DNA of 46,853 bases from Hylemonella sp. (GTDB taxonomy: Bacteria; Pseudomonadota; Gammaproteobacteria; Burkholderiales; Burkholderiaceae_C), in the NCBI GenBank assembly GCA_030680575.1, contig JAUXVI010000004.1:1-46853 (forward strand), written 5' to 3'. This document shows positions 9,332 through 17,800 of the stretch, piece after piece. The notes under the pieces were generated by a model. The model saw only the letters and a list, made by a program, of their open reading frames with translations. It did no database searches and was not told the origin of the DNA. Position 1 is the first letter of the stretch. Every line of letters begins with the position of its first letter. Position numbers and translations under genes: made by a program.

Positions 9332-10645
9332 TCAGAGCAGCACCCGGCGGAAATCGCCGAGCACCTGGCTCAGGTAGGCCGCGAAACGCGCGGCGGAGGC
9401 GCCATCGATGACCCGGTGGTCATAGGACAGCGACATGGGCAGGGTCAGACGCGGCTCGAAAGCCTTGCCGTCCCACACCGGCTCCATGAAGGTCTTGGTC
9501 AGGCCCAGGATAGCCACCTCGGGCGCATTGACGATGGGCGTGAAATAGCGCCCACCGATGCCGCCCAGCGAAGAGATCGAGAAACAACCGCCGGTCATCT
9601 CGGCCGGGGTCAGCTTGCCGTCGCGTGCCTTCTTCGACAACTCGCCCAGTTCCTGCGTGATCTGCAGGATGCCCTTCTTGTCAGCATCCTTGAGCACGGG
9701 CACCACCAGGCCGTTGGGCGTGTCGGCGGCAAAGCCGATGTGGAAGTACTTCTTGTAGACCAGGGCATCGCCATCGAGCGAGGCGTTGAACTCGGGGAAC
9801 TTCTTCAGCGCGGCCACGCAGGCCTTGATCACGAAGGCCAGCATGGTGAACTTGATGCCCGCCTTCTCGTTTTCCTTGTTCAGCTGCACGCGCAGCGCTT
9901 CCAGCTCGGTGACGTCCGCGTGCTCGTGGTGGGTGACGTGGGGAATCATCACCCAGTTGCGGTGCAGGTTGGCGCCGCTGATCTTCTTGATGCGCGACAG
10001 CTCCTTGCGTTCGATCTCGCCGAACTTGGCGAAGTCGACCTTGGGCCAGGGCAGCAGGTCCAGCCCGGTGCCCGAACCGCCGCCAGCCGGTGCCGTGCCC
10101 ATGGCCTGGGTGCGGGCGCCACCATTCATCACCGACTTGGTGAAGTTCTTCACGTCCTCGTCGGTGATGCGGCCCTTGTGGCCGGTGCCCTTGACTTCCT
10201 CCAGCGGCACGCCGAGTTCGCGCGCGAACTTGCGCACCGACGGGCTGGCATGCGGCAGCTTGCCGGACGGTGCCGTGGGCGCGTGGGCCGGCACGGCGAC
10301 CGGGGACGACACACGTGCCACGGGCTCGCTGGCCAACGCCGGCACGGCAGCAGGTGCCGGGGCCGATACCACAGGCGCCAAAGGAGCCGAGGGCGCAGCC
10401 GCCTCTCCGGCTGCCTCCAGCATCAGCACCACCGAGCCTTCTTTCACCTTGTCGCCCAGCTTGACCTTGAGCTCCTTGACCACGCCGGCGTGGCTGGACG
10501 GGATCTCCATCGAGGCCTTGTCGGATTCGACCGTGATGAGCGACTGCTCGGCCTTGACGGTGTCGCCCGGCTTGACGAGCAGCTCGATCACCGCCACTTC
10601 GGAAAAGTCGCCGATGTCGGGGACCTTGATTTCAACGATTGCCAT
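9332..10645 (-). CDS. aceF: pyruvate dehydrogenase E2, dihydrolipoyllysine acetyltransferase
   Basis: Core of the pyruvate dehydrogenase complex; moves the acetyl group from lipoate to CoA. Residues 1-78 are a single lipoyl domain (K43), followed by an Ala/Pro linker, a peripheral subunit-binding domain at about 128-170 ([20 protein letters not shown]) and the acetyltransferase domain at about 200-437. The catalytic His410 and Asp414 are in DHRVIDG. At 437 residues it has one lipoyl domain where E. coli has three, so it is shorter than the enteric enzyme. Its lipoyl domain is nearly the same as that on lpdA next door. It lies 86 bp after aceE in the same operon, and the gap holds a stem-loop. 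Confidence 0.97.
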   Translation of the reverse strand: MAIVEIKVPDIGDFSEVAVIELLVKPGDTVKAEQSLITVESDKASMEIPSSHAGVVKELKVKLGDKVKEGSVVLMLEAAGEAAAPSAPLAPVVSAPAPAAVPALASEPVARVSSPVAVPAHAPTAPSGKLPHASPSVRKFARELGVPLEEVKGTGHKGRITDEDVKNFTKSVMNGGARTQAMGTAPAGGGSGTGLDLLPWPKVDFAKFGEIERKELSRIKKISGANLHRNWVMIPHVTHHEHADVTELEALRVQLNKENEKAGIKFTMLAFVIKACVAALKKFPEFNASLDGDALVYKKYFHIGFAADTPNGLVVPVLKDADKKGILQITQELGELSKKARDGKLTPAEMTGGCFSISSLGGIGGRYFTPIVNAPEVAILGLTKTFMEPVWDGKAFEPRLTLPMSLSYDHRVIDGASAARFAAYLSQVLGDFRRVLL

Positions 10646-10671
10646 GTCTGTTCTTCCTGTTGGGAAGCGGG

Positions 10672-10721
10672 TCTTGCGGCTCCAGCGCCAGATCGCCAGG
10701 CGAGAGGCGTGCGCCGCAAGA
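10672..10721 (-). other. intercistronic stem-loop between aceE and aceF
   Basis: TCTTGCGGC (10672-10680) and GCCGCAAGA (10713-10721) form a perfect 9-bp inverted repeat, with a shorter internal stem in the 32-nt spacer. There is no T tract, so it is unlikely to be a terminator. It may set the ratio of E1 to E2/E3 by mRNA processing or stability; that role is inference. Confidence 0.5.
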
Positions 10722-10731
10722 TCAACCCGCT

Positions 10732-13452
10732 TTATGCATACAGCGGATTCACTTTGTCAGCCTTGATGCCGTACTTGGCAATCGCCTCGGCCACCTTGAC
10801 CGCCGGCACACTGCCCTCCTCGCTCAACGCCTTGAGGGCCGCGACCACGATGTAGTGGCGGTTGACCTCAAAGTGCTGGCGCAGCTTGCTGCGGAAGTCG
10901 CTGCGGCCAAAGCCGTCGGTGCCCAGCACCTTGTAGTTGCGCCCCTTCGGCAGGAAGGAGCGGATCTGCTCGGCGTAGGACTTCATGTAGTCGGTTGATG
11001 CCACCACCGGGCCGCTGTGCTTGTCCAGCTGCTGCGCCACGAAGGGCACGCGCGGGGTCTCGGTCGGGTGCAGCAGGTTCCAGCGTTCGCAGTCCTGGCC
11101 GTCGCGCGCCAGTTCGTTGAAGCTCGGGCAGCTCCAGACGTTGGCCGCCACACCCCACTCTTCTTCCAGCAGCTTCTTGGCTTCGATCGATTCACGCAGG
11201 ATGGTGCCGGAGCCCAGCAGGTTGACGCGCGGCGTCTTCTTGGCGCCTTCTTCCAGCAGGTACATGCCATTGATGATCTGCTCTTCGGTACCGGCTTTCA
11301 GGCCCGGCATGGCGTAGTTCTCGTTCAGCAGCGTGATGTAGTAGAAGACGTTTTCCTGCTTCTCCACCATGCGTTTCAGACCATGCTGCATGATCACCGC
11401 CACTTCGTGCGCGAAGGTCGGGTCATAGCTGACGCAGTTCGGAATGGTGCCGGCCAGGATGTGGCTGTGGCCGTCCTCATGCTGCAGGCCCTCGCCATTG
11501 AGCGTGGTGCGCCCGGAGGTGCCGCCCAGCAGGAAGCCGCGTGCCTGCATGTCGCCGGCCGCCCAGGCCAGGTCGCCGATGCGCTGGAAGCCAAACATCG
11601 AGTAATACACGTAGAACGGAATCATGATCCGGTTGCTGGTGCTGTAGCTCGTGGCCGCCGCGATCCAGCTGGCCATGCCGCCGGCCTCGTTGATGCCTTC
11701 CTGCAGGATCTGCCCGGCCTTGTCTTCCTTGTAGTACATCACCTGGTCCTTGTCGACCGGGGTGTACTGCTGGCCTGCCGGGTTGTAGATGCCGACCTGG
11801 CGGAACAGGCCTTCCATACCGAAGGTACGCGCCTCGTCCACCAGGATCGGCACCACGCGCGGGCCCAGCGCCTGGTCGCGCAGCAACTGCGTCAGGAAGC
11901 GCACATAGGCCTGGGTGGTCGAAATCTCGCGGCCCTCTGGTGACGGCTCGAGAATAGCCTTGAAGGTGTCGAGCGAGGGCACGGTGAAGTGCTCTTCGGC
12001 CTTGGTACGGCGGTGCGGCAGGTAGCCACCGAGGGCCTTGCGGCGCTCGTGCAAGTACTTCATCTCGGGCGTGTCGTCGGCCGGTTTGTAGAACGGCAGG
12101 TCGGCGATCTGGCTGTCCGGGATCGGGATGTTGAAGCGGTCGCGGAAGGCCTTGACGTCTTCGTCCGACAGCTTCTTGGTCTGGTGCACGGTGTTCTTGC
12201 CTTCACCGATCTTGCCCATGCCGAAACCCTTGACGGTCTTGACCAGCAGCACGGTGGGTTGGCCCTTGTGCGTGTTGGCGGCGTGGAAGGCTGCATAGAC
12301 CTTGTCCGAGTCGTGGCCGCCGCGGCGCAGGTTCCAGATCTCGTCATCGCTCATGTGGGCGACCATCTCCAGCGTGCGCGGGTCGCGGCCGAAGAAATGC
12401 TTGCGCACGTAGGCGCCGTCATTGGCCTTGAAGGCCTGGTAGTCGCCGTCGTTGCACTCCATCATGATCTTGCGCAGCGCGCCGTCCTTGTCGCGCGCCA
12501 GCAGGTCGTCCCAGCCCTTGCCCCAGATCAGCTTGAGCACGTTCCAGCCCGAGCCGCGGAACTCACCTTCGAGCTCCTGGATGATCTTGCCGTTGCCACG
12601 CACCGGGCCGTCCAGGCGCTGCAGGTTGCAGTTGATGACGAAAATCAGGTTATCGAGCTTCTCGCGGGCGGCCAGGCCAATCGCGCCCAGGCTCTCCACC
12701 TCGTCCATCTCACCGTCGCCACAGAACACCCAGACCTTGCGGTTCTCGGTGTTGGCAATGCCACGTGCATGCAGGTACTTGAGGAAGCGCGCCTGGTAGA
12801 TCGCCATCAAGGGGCCCAGACCCATGGAGACGGTCGGGAACTGCCAGAACTCGGGCATCAGCTTGGGGTGCGGGTAGCTGGAGAGGCCCTTGCCGTCAAC
12901 TTCCTGGCGGAAGTTCAGCAGCTGCTCTTCTGTCAGGCGGCCTTCGAGGTAGGCGCGTGCGTAGATGCCGGGCGAAACGTGGCCCTGGATGTAGATGCAG
13001 TCACCACCGTGGTTTTCACTCTCGGCATGCCAGAAATGGTTGAAGCCGGCGCCGAACATGTTGGCCAGCGAAGCGAAGGAGCCGATGTGGCCGCCCAGAT
13101 CGCCACCTTCGGGCGGATGGTGGCGGTTGGCCTTGACCACCATGGCCATGGCATTCCAGCGCATGTAGGCACGCAGGCGGCCTTCAATCTGCAGATTGCC
13201 AGGACAACGCACTTCCTGATCAGGCTCGATGGTGTTCACATAACCCGTGGTGGCCGAAAACGGCATGTCAATGCCTTCCTGGCGCGCCTGCTCCAGCAAC
13301 TGCTCCAGCAGGAAATGCGCCCGGGCACGGCCCTCGCCATGGGTGGCACCGCTGGCGATGACCGCCGACAGCGCGTCAATCCATTCGCGGGTTTCCTGTC
13401 GGTCTTCGTCATTGGCGCTGGCGCCAACCAAGTTTTCAGGTAGGGCTGACAT
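10732..13452 (-). CDS. aceE: pyruvate dehydrogenase E1 component (homodimeric type)
   Basis: Thiamine-diphosphate enzyme that decarboxylates pyruvate and acetylates the lipoyl group of E2. The 906-residue length fits the single-chain E1 of proteobacteria (E. coli 887). The ThDP/Mg site motif GDGEMDE followed by [11 protein letters not shown] is present at about residues 245-275, and conserved stretches such as [14 protein letters not shown] and [21 protein letters not shown] are intact. The start at 13452 has AAGGAGA 6 nt upstream. First gene of the operon, divergent from the sensor kinase. It ends NPLYA. Confidence 0.97.
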   Translation of the reverse strand: MSALPENLVGASANDEDRQETREWIDALSAVIASGATHGEGRARAHFLLEQLLEQARQEGIDMPFSATTGYVNTIEPDQEVRCPGNLQIEGRLRAYMRWNAMAMVVKANRHHPPEGGDLGGHIGSFASLANMFGAGFNHFWHAESENHGGDCIYIQGHVSPGIYARAYLEGRLTEEQLLNFRQEVDGKGLSSYPHPKLMPEFWQFPTVSMGLGPLMAIYQARFLKYLHARGIANTENRKVWVFCGDGEMDEVESLGAIGLAAREKLDNLIFVINCNLQRLDGPVRGNGKIIQELEGEFRGSGWNVLKLIWGKGWDDLLARDKDGALRKIMMECNDGDYQAFKANDGAYVRKHFFGRDPRTLEMVAHMSDDEIWNLRRGGHDSDKVYAAFHAANTHKGQPTVLLVKTVKGFGMGKIGEGKNTVHQTKKLSDEDVKAFRDRFNIPIPDSQIADLPFYKPADDTPEMKYLHERRKALGGYLPHRRTKAEEHFTVPSLDTFKAILEPSPEGREISTTQAYVRFLTQLLRDQALGPRVVPILVDEARTFGMEGLFRQVGIYNPAGQQYTPVDKDQVMYYKEDKAGQILQEGINEAGGMASWIAAATSYSTSNRIMIPFYVYYSMFGFQRIGDLAWAAGDMQARGFLLGGTSGRTTLNGEGLQHEDGHSHILAGTIPNCVSYDPTFAHEVAVIMQHGLKRMVEKQENVFYYITLLNENYAMPGLKAGTEEQIINGMYLLEEGAKKTPRVNLLGSGTILRESIEAKKLLEEEWGVAANVWSCPSFNELARDGQDCERWNLLHPTETPRVPFVAQQLDKHSGPVVASTDYMKSYAEQIRSFLPKGRNYKVLGTDGFGRSDFRSKLRQHFEVNRHYIVVAALKALSEEGSVPAVKVAEAIAKYGIKADKVNPLYA

Positions 13453-13628
13453 GCGTGTCTCCTTCTTTCCTTGTGTGAACGTAATTTAGTACGGGGTCTT
13501 TATGGGTGGCGCGAAGTTTCTCATATTTTTATCCATATTTCAAATCATGCCTTTTGATTTCTTAATATGAAATTAGATGGAATCCAGGCAAAACAATCCT
13601 CACAACAGCACCACTACACTTGCGCTCT
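13453..13628. promoter_or_regulatory. divergent aceE / sensor kinase promoter region
   Basis: 176 bp, clearly more AT-rich than its surroundings, between two divergently transcribed units. At 13542-13560 there is an inverted repeat AAATCA-N7-TGATTT inside a larger imperfect palindrome bounded by ATTTCA and TGAAAT. This is a reasonable operator for a dimeric regulator, perhaps the response regulator at 16173-16799, but no known consensus is matched. I could not assign -35/-10 boxes with confidence. Confidence 0.5.
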
Positions 13629-16169
13629 ATGTCCCTGCGTTTGCCCTTCTCGCTGCCTTTCCTGCGCGATCTGTCCACCAATGGCCCGATACGCCAGTGG
13701 TGGCGCCGCCAGTCGCCCCACCGGCAAGACCGCTACGCCATGCTGGCACCGCTGGTTGCCGTGCTGTTGTTCCTTGCCGTCATCGCAGTCGTGTTTGCCT
13801 ACTTGAGGTTGGAGGAAATCGACCGTGAGCAGGAGGCCCTGCGTCACGACCTTGAATACGCCCAGCAGCAGTTGCGCCTGCGGCTGCTGGAACGCCAGGA
13901 CCAGCTCATGCGCATGGCGCGCGAGCTGGGTAACCGTGAAATGGATGCCGAGGAATTCCAGACACGTGCCGAATCACTGGTCAACCAGTATCCCGAGCTC
14001 AACAGCATGAGCTGGATCGACGAACGCCGCCGCATCAAGGCCAGCTACAGCAGTCTGTCAGCCTCCCATTTCCGGCAGACCGGGGAAACATTGACCGCCG
14101 GTGAGACAGAAAGCGCCTACAACCTGGCCCGCGAGGTGCAGCAACCGCTCTACTCGCAACGCAGCCCCAGCCCGGACAGTCTCTCTTTGCTGGAACTGCA
14201 CATCCCCCTGTCGTGGCGCAACAAGTTCGCCGGCGTGATGCTGGTCGAGTATTCGGTGGATGGCTTGTACCGCTTTGGCGTGCCGGCCGAGGTCACGGCG
14301 CGCTACGCCTTTTCGCTGCACGATGCCAAGGGCGAACTGCTTGCAGGCACCAACCTGCCCAAGCGCAACCCCGCCACCCGCCTGCTGCCCTGGGCCAGCC
14401 CGGCCAACGAGTACGAAGCACCGGTGTCGCCGGTGGGCAATGGACTGGTACTGAAGGCACGGGCCTACCGCACCTCGCTGGGCGTGATCGGTAGCGGCCT
14501 GTTCTGGCTCGTCTGCACCCTGAGTGCCATGACCGCCTGGATGCTGATTGCCAACTGGCGTCACACCCGGCGTCGCATGCAGGCACAACAAGCGCTGCTG
14601 CTGGAAACCAACTTCCGCCGCGCCATGGAGAACTCCATGCCCACGGGCATGCGCGCGCTCGACCTGCTGGGCCGCATCACCTACGTCAACACTGCCTTCT
14701 GCCAGATGACCGGCTGGCGCGAGGACGAACTGGTGGGGCAAACGGCCCCTTTCCCCTACTGGCCGGAGGAAGACCACGAACTGCTGAGTGCACGACTGGA
14801 CGACGAGTTGCAGGGCCGCGTCAGCAGCACCGGCTTTCAGATCCGCGTCAAGCGCAAGAACGGCACGGTGTTCGATGCACGCATCCACGTCTCACCCCTG
14901 ATCGACGCGCGCGGCCAGCAGACCGGCTGGATGACCTCGATGACTGACATCACCGAGCCGAACCGGGTGCGCGAACAGCTCTATGCGTCGTATGAGCGCT
15001 TTACCACCGTGCTCGAAGCGCTCGATGCCTCGGTCTCGGTGGCACCGCTGGGCACCGACGAGCTGCTGTTTGCCAACAAGATGTACCGCCTCTGGTTCCA
15101 CGACCAGAGCAGCGGCCATGTCCGGCTGGCCGGGCACACCAGCCAACCCATCCAGCTGTCGGACGGCGATGCGCGCGACAGCGTGGACACCCTGGTCGGC
15201 ATGCCCACCAGCAACCTGCCGGACGTGGAAACCGAAAGCGCTGAACTCTATGTGGAAGAACTGGGCAAGTGGCTGGAGGTGCGCACGCGTTACCTGACCT
15301 GGGTCGACGGCCGCCTGGCGCAGATGGTGATTGCCACCGACATCACGGCACGCCGCCTGGCGGAGGAACAGGCCGCCGCCCAGACCGAGCGGGCACAGAC
15401 CGCCAGCCGCCTGATCACCATGGGCGAGATGGCCTCCAGCGTGGCGCATGAGTTGAACCAGCCGCTGACCGCCATCAACAACTACTGCAACGGCATGGTC
15501 TCGCGCATCAAGGCGCACCAGATTTCCGAAGCAGACCTGCTGACCGCGCTGGAAAAAACCGCCAAGCAGGCACAGCGTGCCGGTCAGATCATCCAGCGCA
15601 TCCGCGCCTTCGTGAAACGCAGCGAACCGAACCGCACCCTCTCTGACATCAGCACCATGGTGGACGAAGCGGTGGAGTTGACGGAAATTGGTCTGCGCCG
15701 TTTCAATGTGCGATTGACACACCACGTGGCAGAACGCCTGCCCAAATTGATGGTAGACCCGATCCTGATCGAACAGGTGCTGGTCAACCTGCTCAAGAAC
15801 GCCGCCGAATCGGTGGCACAGGCCCACCGGCCCGCCGATCGGCGCCGCATCGAGTTGCGCGTGACACGCGCAGAGGCCGAGGGCAAGCCGGTGGTGGACT
15901 TCTCAGTGACCGACACCGGCAAAGGCATCGAGCCCGAAGTGATGGAACGTCTGTACGAAGCCTTCTACACGACCAAGGCCGAGGGCCTGGGCATCGGCTT
16001 GGGGCTGTGCCGCTCTATCGTCGAGTCGCACCAGGGCCGGATGACGGCCGAGAACATCTACAATGGCCCCGAGGTGACAGGGTGCCGGTTCTCCTTCTGG
16101 CTCCCTCTGGCCGACACGGCGCCTGACAAGGCAGCACTTCAACCCCCAGCAGAGAAAGTCTCAGGTTAA
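13629..16169 (+). CDS. membrane PAS-domain sensor histidine kinase
   Basis: Sensor of a two-component system with the regulator that starts 3 bp after its stop. Counting from the ATG at 13629: TM1 at about 38-58, a coiled coil and periplasmic domain at about 60-280, TM2 at about 283-311, PAS1 at about 327-445, PAS2 at about 455-575, HisKA with the phosphorylated His607 in VAHELNQPLTAI, then HATPase with N box (LVNLLKNAAES), G1 (DTGKGIEP) and G2 (GLGIGLGLCRS). A TTG at 13620 would add three residues; neither start has a clear Shine-Dalgarno. The domain order resembles FixL/DctB-type kinases with a periplasmic sensor. It is divergent from aceE, suggesting it senses a pyruvate- or carbon-related signal. 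The ligand is unknown. Confidence 0.93.
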   Translation: MSLRLPFSLPFLRDLSTNGPIRQWWRRQSPHRQDRYAMLAPLVAVLLFLAVIAVVFAYLRLEEIDREQEALRHDLEYAQQQLRLRLLERQDQLMRMARELGNREMDAEEFQTRAESLVNQYPELNSMSWIDERRRIKASYSSLSASHFRQTGETLTAGETESAYNLAREVQQPLYSQRSPSPDSLSLLELHIPLSWRNKFAGVMLVEYSVDGLYRFGVPAEVTARYAFSLHDAKGELLAGTNLPKRNPATRLLPWASPANEYEAPVSPVGNGLVLKARAYRTSLGVIGSGLFWLVCTLSAMTAWMLIANWRHTRRRMQAQQALLLETNFRRAMENSMPTGMRALDLLGRITYVNTAFCQMTGWREDELVGQTAPFPYWPEEDHELLSARLDDELQGRVSSTGFQIRVKRKNGTVFDARIHVSPLIDARGQQTGWMTSMTDITEPNRVREQLYASYERFTTVLEALDASVSVAPLGTDELLFANKMYRLWFHDQSSGHVRLAGHTSQPIQLSDGDARDSVDTLVGMPTSNLPDVETESAELYVEELGKWLEVRTRYLTWVDGRLAQMVIATDITARRLAEEQAAAQTERAQTASRLITMGEMASSVAHELNQPLTAINNYCNGMVSRIKAHQISEADLLTALEKTAKQAQRAGQIIQRIRAFVKRSEPNRTLSDISTMVDEAVELTEIGLRRFNVRLTHHVAERLPKLMVDPILIEQVLVNLLKNAAESVAQAHRPADRRRIELRVTRAEAEGKPVVDFSVTDTGKGIEPEVMERLYEAFYTTKAEGLGIGLGLCRSIVESHQGRMTAENIYNGPEVTGCRFSFWLPLADTAPDKAALQPPAEKVSG

Positions 16170-16172
16170 AGC

Positions 16173-16799
16173 ATGAGTTTGATTCCGAAAAAGGGTACGG
16201 TTTATGTGGTGGATGACGACGAGGCCGTGCGCGATTCGCTGCAATGGCTGCTCGAAGGCAAGGACTACCGGGTGCGTTGTTTCGACTCGGCCGAATCCTT
16301 CCTCAGCCGCTACGACCCGCGCGAAGTTGCCTGCCTGATCGTCGACATCCGCATGGGCGGCATGACCGGTCTGGAACTGCAAAACCGCCTGCTCGAGAGC
16401 CGCTCGCCGTTGCCCATCGTCTTCATCACCGGCCACGGCGACGTGCCCATGGCGGTTGACACCATGAAAAAGGGCGCGATGGACTTCATCCAGAAGCCCT
16501 TCAAGGAAGACCAGCTGGTCAGTCTGGTCGAACGCATGCTGGAAACCGCACGCGAGTCCTTCAGCGTGCACCAGCAGGCCGCCAGCCGCGACGCCTTGCT
16601 CTCCAAGCTCACGCTGCGCGAGAGCCAAGTGCTGGAACGCATCGTGGCCGGCCGCTTGAACAAGCAGATCGCCGACGACTTGGGCATCAGCATCAAGACG
16701 GTGGAGGCGCACCGCGCCAACATCATGGAAAAACTCAGCGCCAATACCGTGGCCGACCTGCTCAAGATCGCCCTCGGGCAGGCGGCCCCCAAAACCTGA
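16173..16799 (+). CDS. FixJ/LuxR-family response regulator
   Basis: DNA-binding partner of the preceding kinase; translation is probably coupled. The receiver domain spans residues 8-125 with the acidic pocket D14-D16, phospho-acceptor D58 (LIVDIRM), the switch Thr in FITGHGD and Lys in QKPFKED. The LuxR/GerE helix-turn-helix is at about 145-195 (LTLRESQVLERIVAGRLNKQIA, recognition helix SIKTVEAHR). The 208-residue length is standard for FixJ-like regulators. Its likely targets include the divergent aceE operon; this is inference from position only. Confidence 0.95.
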   Translation: MSLIPKKGTVYVVDDDEAVRDSLQWLLEGKDYRVRCFDSAESFLSRYDPREVACLIVDIRMGGMTGLELQNRLLESRSPLPIVFITGHGDVPMAVDTMKKGAMDFIQKPFKEDQLVSLVERMLETARESFSVHQQAASRDALLSKLTLRESQVLERIVAGRLNKQIADDLGISIKTVEAHRANIMEKLSANTVADLLKIALGQAAPKT

Positions 16800-16800
16800 T

Positions 16801-16817
16801 ACTACTCTTTCAATAGC
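16801..16817. repeat. dispersed 17-nt palindrome, copy before the regulator terminator
   Basis: ACTACTCTTTCAATAGC matches GCTAYNNNTTTNRTAGC at all but the first base. It starts one base after the stop codon of the response regulator and is followed 5 nt later by the GC-rich stem of the terminator, so the two look like one unit. Confidence 0.7.
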
Positions 16818-16822
16818 ACCTC

Positions 16823-16855
16823 ACGCCCGCTGCATAAGACCTAGCGGGCGTTTTT
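16823..16855 (+). terminator. Rho-independent terminator of the two-component operon
   Basis: ACGCCCGCT (16823-16831) pairs with AGCGGGCGT (16843-16851) over 9 bp with an 11-nt loop, followed by TTTTT. It separates the kinase/regulator pair from folD. Confidence 0.9.
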
Positions 16856-16877
16856 ACTTTCAAAACCGGGAACCACC

Positions 16878-17741
16878 ATGACACAGACCACCGGCCGCCT
16901 GATCGACGGCAACGCCCTCTCCAAGCAACTGCGCGCCGAAGTGGCACAGCGCGCCGCCGCCCTCAAGGCCCGCGGCATCACGCCCGGGCTGGCGGTGATC
17001 CTGGTGGGCGACAACCCGGCCTCGCAGGTCTATGTGCGCAACAAGGTCAAGGCTTGCGAAGACAGCGGCCTGCACTCGGTGCTGGAGAAATACGACGCCG
17101 CCATGACTGAGACCCAGTTGCTGGCCCGCATCGACGCGCTCAACAACGACCCCGGCATCCACGGCATCCTGGTGCAGCTGCCGCTGCCGGCGCACATCGA
17201 CGCCCACAAGGTGATCGAGGCCATTTCCCCGGCCAAGGACGTGGACGGCTTTCACGTCGCCAGCGCCGGTGCGCTGATGGTCGGCCAGCCCGGCTTCTGG
17301 CCTTGCACGCCCTACGGCTGCATGAAGATGCTGGAATCGATCCATTACGACCTCAAGGGCAAGCACGCCGTGGTGATCGGCCGCTCCAACATCGTGGGCA
17401 AGCCCATGGCGCTGATGCTGCTGCAGAAGAACGCCACCGTCACCATCTGCCACAGCGGCACGAAGGACCTGAAAGCCATGACGCTGCAGGCCGACGTGAT
17501 CGTCGCCGCGGTTGGCAAGCGCAACGTGCTGACGGCCGACATGGTCAAACCCGGTGCGGTGGTGATCGACGTCGGCATGAACCGCAACGACGAGGGCAAG
17601 CTGTGTGGCGATGTGGACTTCGAAGGCGTCAAACAGGTCGCCAGCTGGATCACCCCGGTGCCCGGCGGCGTCGGCCCCATGACCATCACCATGCTGCTGG
17701 TCAATACGATGGAAGCGGCCGAGCGCGTGGCCGCGGCCTGA
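16878..17741 (+). CDS. folD: methylenetetrahydrofolate dehydrogenase / methenyl-THF cyclohydrolase
   Basis: Bifunctional NADP+-dependent enzyme that interconverts 5,10-methylene-THF and 10-formyl-THF in the cytosol. The 287 residues match the family length (E. coli 288). Visible motifs are the substrate-site segment [13 protein letters not shown] with the catalytic lysine, the PLPAHID loop, VDGFH, the Rossmann segment [14 protein letters not shown] and the C-terminal [16 protein letters not shown]. It follows the terminator of the regulator gene and is probably transcribed from its own promoter, with prlC 59 bp downstream. Confidence 0.97.
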   Translation: MTQTTGRLIDGNALSKQLRAEVAQRAAALKARGITPGLAVILVGDNPASQVYVRNKVKACEDSGLHSVLEKYDAAMTETQLLARIDALNNDPGIHGILVQLPLPAHIDAHKVIEAISPAKDVDGFHVASAGALMVGQPGFWPCTPYGCMKMLESIHYDLKGKHAVVIGRSNIVGKPMALMLLQKNATVTICHSGTKDLKAMTLQADVIVAAVGKRNVLTADMVKPGAVVIDVGMNRNDEGKLCGDVDFEGVKQVASWITPVPGGVGPMTITMLLVNTMEAAERVAAA

Positions 17742-17800
17742 TCGACGTCATTGGAAAAATCCATCGGTGCGGCCTTGAATCAAGGCGTATCGAACGCAAA

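Noticed and set aside
7383..9377. 664-codon plus-strand frame
   Set aside because: It is antisense to lpdA, which has all E3 motifs; the plus translation is His/Arg-rich without domain character.
17303..17800. N-terminal extension of oligopeptidase A into folD
   Set aside because: It overlaps folD in another frame and is low-complexity; family length and the NPLLDFSDLPLF start support 17801.
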